DNA from: an uncultured Elusimicrobiales bacterium
GTDB lineage: Bacteria; Elusimicrobiota; Elusimicrobia; Elusimicrobiales; Elusimicrobiaceae
DNA length: 64,000 nt
Reading direction: 5' to 3'
Assembly (NCBI GenBank): GCA_944324645.1
Contig: CALUXB010000001.1
Span: 635,340-699,339, forward strand
Shown here: in pieces, positions 34,153-40,278 of the stretch
How positions within the stretch are numbered: position 1 is the first letter of the stretch
How the letters are laid out: each line of letters opens with the position of its first letter
The notes under the pieces: model-generated
What the model saw: only the letters and a program-made list of their open reading frames with translations
Databases searched by the model: none
Told to the model about the DNA's origin: nothing
Program-made: the position numbers and the translations under genes

Positions 34153-35256
34153 TTAACCCTGCGGGCGTTTGAGGCCCATTTCCGCCATTACCATTTGCAA
34201 GTCGGCCCAGGCGTCTTTTTTCCACGCCGGGTTGCGCAGCAGGGCGGCGGGGTGATAGGTGGCTAGAATTTTAACGGGTGTTTTCAGCTCCACCGTGTCT
34301 AAGTGCAGTAAATGGAATTTGCCGCGCAGCGCCCCCAAAGATTTGGTGTCGCTGATGAGCGCCTTGGCCGCCACGCCGCCCAGCGCCACTACATATTTGG
34401 GGCTGATGGCGGCTATCTGGCGCTCTATATATTTGCGGCAGACGGCAATTTCTCCGGCGTTGGGTGCGCGGTCATTGCCGCGGGCTTCGGGGTCGGCGGG
34501 GTTGACCATCGGGTGGCATTTGGCAATATTGCCGATAAATACCTGTTCGCGTTTGAGTCCCATAGCGGCTATCATTTTGTCTAAAAGCTGTCCGGCCCGG
34601 CCGATAAACGGGCGGCCCTGGTGGTCTTCGTCAAAGCCGGGGCCCTCGCCGATAAACATCAGCTCGGCGGCGGGGTTGCCCTCACCGGGGACGGCGTTCA
34701 AGCGCGTCTGCCCCAGCGGGCAGCGGCGGCAGGTTTTGATTTCCTTGGCGATTTGGTCCAATACGGCTTGTTTTTCCTGCGGGGTCACGGGGTCCTCCTG
34801 CGTGGGGGAATGAGCCGCCGGGGCGGCCTGGAAAAAGGGTTCTGCTGTTTGTTGGCTCTGTGCAGAGGCGGCAAGCACGGGCTGGGCGCTGGCCGCGGCC
34901 TGCGTTTGCGGGGCAAGTTTTTCTGCCGATGTATTTACGTTAGAAACAGACTGTGCGGAAGAACGTTTGACTTGGCGTACAAATTCAATGGTCAAATGGT
35001 CTTGCGGGGGCTGCGCTTGCGATGCGGCAGAAGGCGCGGAATGCAGAGCGGCACGCGCGGCCTGCGGGGCCGTATCTTCTGGGGTGGCCTCTTGGACAGG
35101 GCGGGGGAAAGCCGGCTGAGCGGAAGTTTCTTTTTCCGCCGTGCCAGATACGCGCGCGGCGGCCTGGGTACAGGCCGCCGGCGTCAAATCATCTTCCTCC
35201 CGGCTGGACAGAAAAGCTTTAAACTCCGCCGCCAGTGCGCGCAGCTCATCTTTCAT
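34153..35256 (-). CDS. Family 4 uracil-DNA glycosylase with long linker
   Basis: A 367-residue protein. Residues about 165-365 form a type 4 (iron-sulphur) uracil-DNA glycosylase. The 4Fe-4S cysteines C176, C179 (TCRRCPLG), C247 and C273 are present, with the GEGPGFDEDHQGRPFIGRAG active-site loop and the LATYHPAALLRN motif. It removes uracil from DNA. The first 160 residues are an Ala/Gln/Pro/Ser-rich, probably disordered arm after a short helix (MKDELRALAAEFKAFL); such arms are common in some bacteria but this one is long. Neighbours rpoZ and priA lie 2-3 nt away, giving a tight operon. Confidence 0.92.
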   Translation of the reverse strand: MKDELRALAAEFKAFLSSREEDDLTPAACTQAAARVSGTAEKETSAQPAFPRPVQEATPEDTAPQAARAALHSAPSAASQAQPPQDHLTIEFVRQVKRSSAQSVSNVNTSAEKLAPQTQAAASAQPVLAASAQSQQTAEPFFQAAPAAHSPTQEDPVTPQEKQAVLDQIAKEIKTCRRCPLGQTRLNAVPGEGNPAAELMFIGEGPGFDEDHQGRPFIGRAGQLLDKMIAAMGLKREQVFIGNIAKCHPMVNPADPEARGNDRAPNAGEIAVCRKYIERQIAAISPKYVVALGGVAAKALISDTKSLGALRGKFHLLHLDTVELKTPVKILATYHPAALLRNPAWKKDAWADLQMVMAEMGLKRPQG

Positions 35257-35258
35257 AA

Positions 35259-35558
35259 TTAGAGTCTCATAGGTTCTTTGGCTTTGCGTTCGGCTTCTTT
35301 GCGGGCTTCTTCCTGGGCTTTGAGTTCCGCTTCCAGGTTTTGGCGGCTGATTTCCAGCACGGCGTCTTTGCTCATACGGCCCGAAAGAATGTCGTCCAGC
35401 GCCACTTTGATTACAGCGGCATTGGGCTGGTGTTTATATTCTGCTTTCTTTTTGAGTTCTTTTGCCCAGATGGACGCCAGCACCACTACGTCGTAGCGGT
35501 CCCCGTCAAAGTTCATCAGTTCGGACTCAAAAGTCTTATCAGTCTTGGTATTAGGCAT
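35259..35558 (-). CDS. rpoZ: RNA polymerase omega subunit
   Basis: A 99-residue protein fitting RpoZ: FDGDRYDVVVLASIWAKELKKKAE matches the family N-terminal segment (NRYELVLLAAxRARQL), then KVALDDILSGRMSKD. The tail is a charged helix rich in Glu, Lys and Ala. It promotes RNA polymerase assembly. GGGAG lies 6 nt before the ATG. The gmk-rpoZ order is widespread and supports the call. Confidence 0.9.
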   Translation of the reverse strand: MPNTKTDKTFESELMNFDGDRYDVVVLASIWAKELKKKAEYKHQPNAAVIKVALDDILSGRMSKDAVLEISRQNLEAELKAQEEARKEAERKAKEPMRL

Positions 35559-35568
35559 ATTCTGCTCC

Positions 35569-36168
35569 CTAAATAACGTTAGATAGTTTTAAATCTTTCA
35601 GTTGCCGCAGGGTCTTTAACTGCTCGGCACGGACCACGGCGGCGGTGTCTGCTACGGCCTGTTTTAAATCGGCATTAAGCACCACATAGTGGTACTTGGA
35701 AATTTCTTTGAGCTCTTTTTTTGCCGTTTTTAAACGCAGCGCCACGTCTTGCGTATGGTCTTTGCGCGCGGCAATGCGTTCTTTAAGCACTTTTAAACTG
35801 GGCGGTACGATGAAAATTTTGACGGCTTGCGGATATTTGCCCGAAACCGTGCGCGCGCCCTGCACGTCTATTACCAGTACGGGGCAAAGCCCTTTTTTCA
35901 TCATGCCGTCCACCGATTTTTTAGGTATGCCGTAATAATGGGCATGCACCCGGGCCCATTCCAGCATTTGGCCTTTTTTAACGGCGCAAAGAAACTGCTT
36001 TTCCGTCCAAAAGTGATAATCTTTTCCGTCTTTTTCTCCGTCACGCGGTGCACGCGTGGTGGCGGTAACTACGCGGCAAAGCGTTTTATTGCGCTTAAGC
36101 AAATGCTGCACCACGGTGGTTTTTCCGCCGCCAGAAGGAGAAGATACGATAATAGGAAAAGGCTTCAT
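35569..36168 (-). CDS. gmk: Guanylate kinase
   Basis: A 199-residue P-loop kinase: SSPSGGGKTTVVQHLL (Walker A), TTRAPRDGEKDGKDYHFWT (GMP binding) and VLVIDVQGARTV. It phosphorylates GMP to GDP. It is the first gene of gmk-rpoZ-udg-priA. The start has no Shine-Dalgarno but a TAAAAT box ending 6 nt upstream. Confidence 0.96.
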   Translation of the reverse strand: MKPFPIIVSSPSGGGKTTVVQHLLKRNKTLCRVVTATTRAPRDGEKDGKDYHFWTEKQFLCAVKKGQMLEWARVHAHYYGIPKKSVDGMMKKGLCPVLVIDVQGARTVSGKYPQAVKIFIVPPSLKVLKERIAARKDHTQDVALRLKTAKKELKEISKYHYVVLNADLKQAVADTAAVVRAEQLKTLRQLKDLKLSNVI

Positions 36169-36174
36169 TTATCT

Positions 36175-36203
36175 ATTTTAGTAAAATAAAGGGCTTTTGG
36201 TAA
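36175..36203 (-). promoter_or_regulatory. Leaderless-type promoter of gmk operon
   Basis: On the minus strand TTACCA (36198-36203), a 17-nt spacer and TAAAAT (36175-36180), then 6 nt to the gmk ATG. Confidence 0.6.
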
Positions 36204-36268
36204 ATACCCCGCCGCCGGAGAAACCGCCTTTGTTTTAGGTGTGTCATAAGAAGCGGGCTGGAGAAAAC

Positions 36269-36865
36269 TTAGGGAGTATCCTTGGGCATTTGGGAGAGGA
36301 TATATCGCTCTATAAGCGGGTGGTGGTATTTGCGGGCCACTTCTGAAGGGGTCAGCCCTTCTGAGTCACGCAGATGGGGGTTGGCACCGTACCTGAGCAG
36401 AACTTTAATAACCCGCGTTTGGCTTTGGCACGCCGCGGCGGCGTGCAGGGCAGAACCGCCAAAATTATCCAGCGCGTCCACTTCCGCTCCGTTTTCAAGT
36501 AAGAACAAACACATGGCCGGCTGGTTACATTCCGCGGCAATATGCAGCGGGGTTTGCCCGTCATCGGTTTCATGGGCTACGGTGTAGTCTTGGTCCAGCA
36601 GTTTGTCTACTTTATAAAAATCATTGTAGAACACGGCTTGGTGCAGCGGAAAACGCTGAAGCTCTTTGGTTAAAAATTTGACAATTTCCGGGTTAACATC
36701 TTTGTGCAGGCGCCAGCGCCATACCATGCCCATCAGCACCGGGCGGGTAAAATAAAAAACCACCGCCAACGCCAAACAACCCAATAGTCCCGTAAAAGTA
36801 GGATTGAGCCAGAATAAACAGAAAAAAATGATAAAAAAGACAATCCACGTCATATGTGTCACCAT
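36269..36865 (-). CDS. Membrane-anchored ankyrin-repeat protein
   Basis: A 198-residue protein. Two hydrophobic segments at the N-terminus (about 6-22 and 26-46) are followed by a linker and three ankyrin repeats, with consensus blocks GQTPLHIAAECNQPAMCLFLLENGA, GGSALHAAAACQSQTRVIKVLLRYGA and GLTPSEVARKY. The repeats would face the cytoplasm if the hairpin inserts with both ends inside. The partner is unknown. A relative lies at 39141. On the minus strand TAAGAT ends about 7 nt before the ATG; a second ATG four codons on is also possible. Confidence 0.85.
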   Translation of the reverse strand: MVTHMTWIVFFIIFFCLFWLNPTFTGLLGCLALAVVFYFTRPVLMGMVWRWRLHKDVNPEIVKFLTKELQRFPLHQAVFYNDFYKVDKLLDQDYTVAHETDDGQTPLHIAAECNQPAMCLFLLENGAEVDALDNFGGSALHAAAACQSQTRVIKVLLRYGANPHLRDSEGLTPSEVARKYHHPLIERYILSQMPKDTP

Positions 36866-36931
36866 TTTCTCTATCTTACTAGTTTAATTCTTTGACGAAG
36901 ATGTGTCAATCAAACTAAGCCTTGCCATTAA

Positions 36932-36955
36932 AAAGCCCCATGTGAAATGGGGCTT
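36932..36955 (-). terminator. Intrinsic terminator of the metzincin-like gene
   Basis: AAAGCCCCA paired with TGGGGCTTT around a short A/T loop, 5 nt past the stop at 36960 on the minus strand. Confidence 0.88.
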
Positions 36956-36959
36956 TAGG

Positions 36960-38384
36960 TTAATCTTGTTGAACGAGGGTGTCAATTGTTGGTGCTATAA
37001 ACTTGGGGTCTAAAGATTTAATAAATCCATATAATTTGCTTTTGTATTTCAAATCTCCTTTACATCCTTGGTGAATGAATATACACCCAAGCCGTATGTT
37101 ACCATTCTCATCTCTATCGCACAAACGAACGGCATGATAGGAAAGATGTCCTGATACCAAAGGCTTATGGCAGACGGGACATTCATTAGGAACTTTGGGC
37201 CTTGATTTGTATTCGGCCAGGTTTGCTTGATAGGCTTTTTCTTTTTGCTGACTAGCAATGGCTATTGCCAAAGAATCTTGCACTCGTTTTTGTTGTTCTT
37301 GCATTCTTTGCTGTTCTTTGGCTTGGGCAGCCAAGCTTTCGCTGTGTTCTGCCCGTTGACGCGCCGCCTGCAATTTCTGCACAACGGGGAAAAAACCTCG
37401 TCTGCCCTGGGAAATAAATTTGATAAAGTCCGTCTTGTCTTGCTCTGATAAAGCCACCGGCAAAGAAGCTACATACGCCACGTTTTTGTCTTTGCAGAAG
37501 CTCAGCCAGCCTTGGCTGCGGCGGTTAGACATTTTGCTGGGAAAGTAAAAATCCAGCAAGTTAACCAGGCCGTCCATATCGTCGCAAGTTAGCAATTCGT
37601 TGGAATAGGGATGAAATAACATGACCTCTTCTTGAGACGAACGCCGAGAGCCTTCTTCCCCCAAACGTTCATAGGTTTTAATGACAATTCGTCTTTCCAT
37701 GTTACCGCTGCAGTTCTCATTCATACAAGAAGGAATGCTGCTAAGCTTTTGTATGTTTGCCATACTATACAGACTGCTGTTGTAGTCCGCTCCTTCTTTT
37801 TGTGAATACATGTCGCCCAGGCCTAATGTGTGGCCGGCTTCATGCAGAATAATTCTCTTTAAGCGTTCCGGAATTTTGTATTCTTTTTGAAAAAGAGTCA
37901 TAGCCGCGAAATTATTGTGCACACGGATATACGCTTGATGTCCCCCCACAGGGGCAAGATCCAAACGGATATATAAATCTTGCTTAGAATCGTCATAGCA
38001 GGGGGTGGCGTCGGGATTAACAAAGTTAAAAGAAAGCGGCTGGCTGGGAAGCAACGCCAAGACGTCTGCAAATTCTTTTTGACGGCCGGAGTTGATGATG
38101 GTACTGCGCAGCGTATCAAACCATGTTTGATAGGCTGACGCAATGAAAGGCTTGGTTTGATTGTAATGTTCTAAGGCTAAAGTTCGGTCTGCAGGGGAAT
38201 TATACATAGATTTGTCATTTTCATCAAGGACGTCCATGCATACGCGGAGATTTTGCCCTTGCTGGTTAATAATTTTAGGCAGCAAAATACCAGTGGCCTT
38301 TTCCTGTGCGTCTGTAAGAAAAACCCAAGCCGATGCCGGCATAGACAGCAGCAATAACATACAGAAAGAGAAAGTTTTCTTCAT
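36960..38384 (-). CDS. Secreted metzincin-like metalloprotease with C-terminal Cys/His domain
   Basis: A 474-residue exported protein (signal peptide MKKTFSFCMLLLLSMPASA). The active site HEAGHTLGLGD has H181, E182, H185, G188 and D191, so Asp replaces the third His as in snapalysin-type (M7) metzincins. A Met-turn candidate, SLYSMAN (M208), follows. A charged coiled-coil-like region with many Gln, Glu and Ala (about 335-385) leads to a C-terminal module with NECPVCHKPL, LCDRDE and GCIFIHQGC that could bind a second zinc. I know no family with this exact layout. It is flanked by membrane ankyrin and PH-like genes. Confidence 0.82.
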   Translation of the reverse strand: MKKTFSFCMLLLLSMPASAWVFLTDAQEKATGILLPKIINQQGQNLRVCMDVLDENDKSMYNSPADRTLALEHYNQTKPFIASAYQTWFDTLRSTIINSGRQKEFADVLALLPSQPLSFNFVNPDATPCYDDSKQDLYIRLDLAPVGGHQAYIRVHNNFAAMTLFQKEYKIPERLKRIILHEAGHTLGLGDMYSQKEGADYNSSLYSMANIQKLSSIPSCMNENCSGNMERRIVIKTYERLGEEGSRRSSQEEVMLFHPYSNELLTCDDMDGLVNLLDFYFPSKMSNRRSQGWLSFCKDKNVAYVASLPVALSEQDKTDFIKFISQGRRGFFPVVQKLQAARQRAEHSESLAAQAKEQQRMQEQQKRVQDSLAIAIASQQKEKAYQANLAEYKSRPKVPNECPVCHKPLVSGHLSYHAVRLCDRDENGNIRLGCIFIHQGCKGDLKYKSKLYGFIKSLDPKFIAPTIDTLVQQD

Positions 38385-38475
38385 AATATTTCCTTTTATA
38401 AAGGTACAAAAACAAAAGTTAAAAATACTGAAAGAAACTCTTTCATATTTTTACCTTTCACACATGCCTAAGCAT

Positions 38476-38504
38476 ATTATAATAATCCAAGTTTAGCCTT
38501 TCAA
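38476..38504 (-). promoter_or_regulatory. Sigma-70 promoter of the metzincin-like gene
   Basis: On the minus strand TTGAAA (38499-38504), exactly 17 nt, and TATAAT (38476-38481). The leader is about 85 nt and AAAGGAA precedes the ATG. So this gene is transcribed on its own rather than only from the genes upstream. Confidence 0.8.
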
Positions 38505-38533
38505 GGGGCAATTTGGGATAAATAAGCCCGAAA

Positions 38534-39070
38534 CTACATCAGAGAAAGATTCTGTTGAAGAATCATTTCCTTAGAGGCAAATTGCTCAATGGCTTGGACC
38601 ATGGTCATTTTTTTGCTTTTCAGGTGCAAAGGCCAAGAAAAGCACCATTGGTCTATTCGTTGGCGGAAAAACCAGAAAATCCGTCTTTGTCCGTAGCAGC
38701 CTTTTTTCAGAACGATGCGTATGTCCAACACATCTTGCCTTTTCACGCGCACGAGCTTTATGTCTATTTTTTCTATGTTTTCCCAGGCGATAGGCTCTAC
38801 AAAAGCCAATAAAAAGTCCGACCCAATGGCATGTTGGTTTATGTTAATGTGGGAAAATATGGCCAAAAGAAAGGTGACGCCAAACAGAAAAAGAAGGAGC
38901 TTAAAAAGAAACGGCGGAATAAAAAAATCGGCCTGTACTTTAGAGGCAACAAAAGTCAACATTTCACCAGATCCCAGCAAATAAAAACACCCTATCCCTA
39001 ACATAAATGAGATAAGTTTGGCGAAAAAAGAAGAACTGAAAGAGACTTGATTAAGCTTTTCTTTAGTCAT
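38534..39070 (-). CDS. Two-TM membrane protein with PH-like cytoplasmic domain
   Basis: A 178-residue protein with two transmembrane helices (about 15-37 and 51-74) and a beta-rich soluble part (IGSDFLLAFVEPIAWENIEKIDI, VLDIRIVLKKG). The layout of two helices, a short GI/G turn, P-I-x-W-x-x-I and then R...L.I..K.G resembles small bacterial PH-like proteins of the STM3941 type, and the protein at 39716 shares it. No enzymatic motif is seen. AAAGGAT precedes the ATG. The function is unknown. Confidence 0.72.
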   Translation of the reverse strand: MTKEKLNQVSFSSSFFAKLISFMLGIGCFYLLGSGEMLTFVASKVQADFFIPPFLFKLLLFLFGVTFLLAIFSHININQHAIGSDFLLAFVEPIAWENIEKIDIKLVRVKRQDVLDIRIVLKKGCYGQRRIFWFFRQRIDQWCFSWPLHLKSKKMTMVQAIEQFASKEMILQQNLSLM

Positions 39071-39140
39071 TTTATATCCTTTGTTAAATTAAATGCGCTG
39101 CCTCTAGAGAGCATACCACTAAAGAGCATTTTGCGTTCTT

Positions 39141-39716
39141 TTAATACACATTGTCTATGTGATAAGACTGCAAAAATTGTAAGGTTTCCTGCTGGTTAAA
39201 GCGGGCGGCATAATCTGCGGGCGTTTGGCCGTGTATATCTTTGGATTGCAAATCAGCCCCCAGTTTTAGCAGTCGGGCACAGAATTTTTTGCGCCCCAAG
39301 GCCGCGGCAATATGCAGGGGGGTAATGCCGTCGTGCACGGGGGCATTGACGGCTTGAACACGGGCGTCTTGCGGCAGAAAGCGCAGGGCGTCAATTTTGT
39401 CTTCACGCTGCTGCACCACGGCTTTAGCCACAGGCGCTTTGTAAATAAAATTTAACAGCTCCGGCGGAAAAACTTTGGCTGCTTGCTTGTGTGTGATTTT
39501 ATTGTTAAAAATAAGTGCCACTTTAAACAAAACAAATAGGACTGCACAAATAAACACAAGCAATGTTATTTTAAAACCCATAGCAGACATTGGGGCATTT
39601 TTTGCGGTATTTAACCAATTAACAAAACTGCCAAAACCTAAAATGCCGCCCACAAAGACAGCCCCGGCAATAATTCCCCAAAATAACAGCCAAAAAATAT
39701 CTTTTGCCTTTTTCAT
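39141..39716 (-). CDS. Membrane-anchored ankyrin-repeat protein
   Basis: A 191-residue protein with two transmembrane segments (about 7-33 and 47-68), a linker and at least two ankyrin repeats (GITPLHIAAALGRKKFCARLLKLGA and GQTPADYAARFNQQETLQFL). It has the same architecture as the 36269 protein but the repeats differ. Its ATG overlaps the stop of the 39716 gene by one base (TAATG), so a PH-like and an ankyrin protein are made together, suggesting they act as a pair at the membrane. Confidence 0.83.
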   Translation of the reverse strand: MKKAKDIFWLLFWGIIAGAVFVGGILGFGSFVNWLNTAKNAPMSAMGFKITLLVFICAVLFVLFKVALIFNNKITHKQAAKVFPPELLNFIYKAPVAKAVVQQREDKIDALRFLPQDARVQAVNAPVHDGITPLHIAAALGRKKFCARLLKLGADLQSKDIHGQTPADYAARFNQQETLQFLQSYHIDNVY

Positions 39717-40222
39717 TATTTTTTCCTCACAATAGTATATTGTTTCACGGTTTCTAAAATTTTCTGTTGATTATCTGCGTTATATTGGGTAAGCACAATC
39801 GCAAAGGACTTTTGTTTAGCGGGGAACAGATATAATATGCGTACGCGCGCAAAAGAGCCTTCTTTCATATGAAAAGTCAAAATTTCTGTACGGCGTATTT
39901 TGTGATATTCTACGCATTGAATTTCGTGCCACGGGACGGGCGAGAGGCAAATGGGGCCCTGAATACCTGCCGGCGTAATTTTCACTTTATAAGGCGCGAA
40001 AACAACAATAAAGGCAGACAGTCCCATCACGCCAAAAAGAACCAGCAGAATAATATGCCAAATCCAGGGAGAAAGCAGACCGTTTTTCAGGCTTATCTCT
40101 CCTGCCGTTTGGGGTAGAAAATCTGTCGCAAAAGCAAACCATATACAAATAAGTCCAAACAGGAAAATAAATATCTTGTTGAAGAGAGCCGGTTTAATAA
40201 TAATTTCTTCGGGGTTATCCAT
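39716..40222 (-). CDS. Two-TM membrane protein with PH-like domain
   Basis: A 168-residue protein: transmembrane helices at about 13-32 and 52-76, then a soluble domain with ITPAGIQGPICLSPVPWHEIQCVEY and RTEILTFHMKEG. The PWHEI element followed by an Arg/Leu/Lys pattern matches the 38534 protein and STM3941-type proteins. It begins the 39716-39141 pair. The start lies 12-15 nt past the ppdK terminator stem, with TAGATT 3 nt before the ATG, so it is either leaderless or relies on read-through. Confidence 0.72.
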   Translation of the reverse strand: MDNPEEIIIKPALFNKIFIFLFGLICIWFAFATDFLPQTAGEISLKNGLLSPWIWHIILLVLFGVMGLSAFIVVFAPYKVKITPAGIQGPICLSPVPWHEIQCVEYHKIRRTEILTFHMKEGSFARVRILYLFPAKQKSFAIVLTQYNADNQQKILETVKQYTIVRKK

Positions 40223-40228
40223 AAAAAT

Positions 40229-40265
40229 CTAAAAAATCCCGCCTTGTTGTTGGCAAGGCGGGATT
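40229..40265 (-). terminator. Intrinsic terminator of ppdK
   Basis: AATCCCGCCTTG (40235-40246) and CAAGGCGGGATT (40254-40265) form a 12-bp stem; on the minus strand it is followed by six T residues. It runs almost into the next gene's start at 40222. Confidence 0.9.
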
Positions 40266-40278
40266 ACAGATATAGGTC

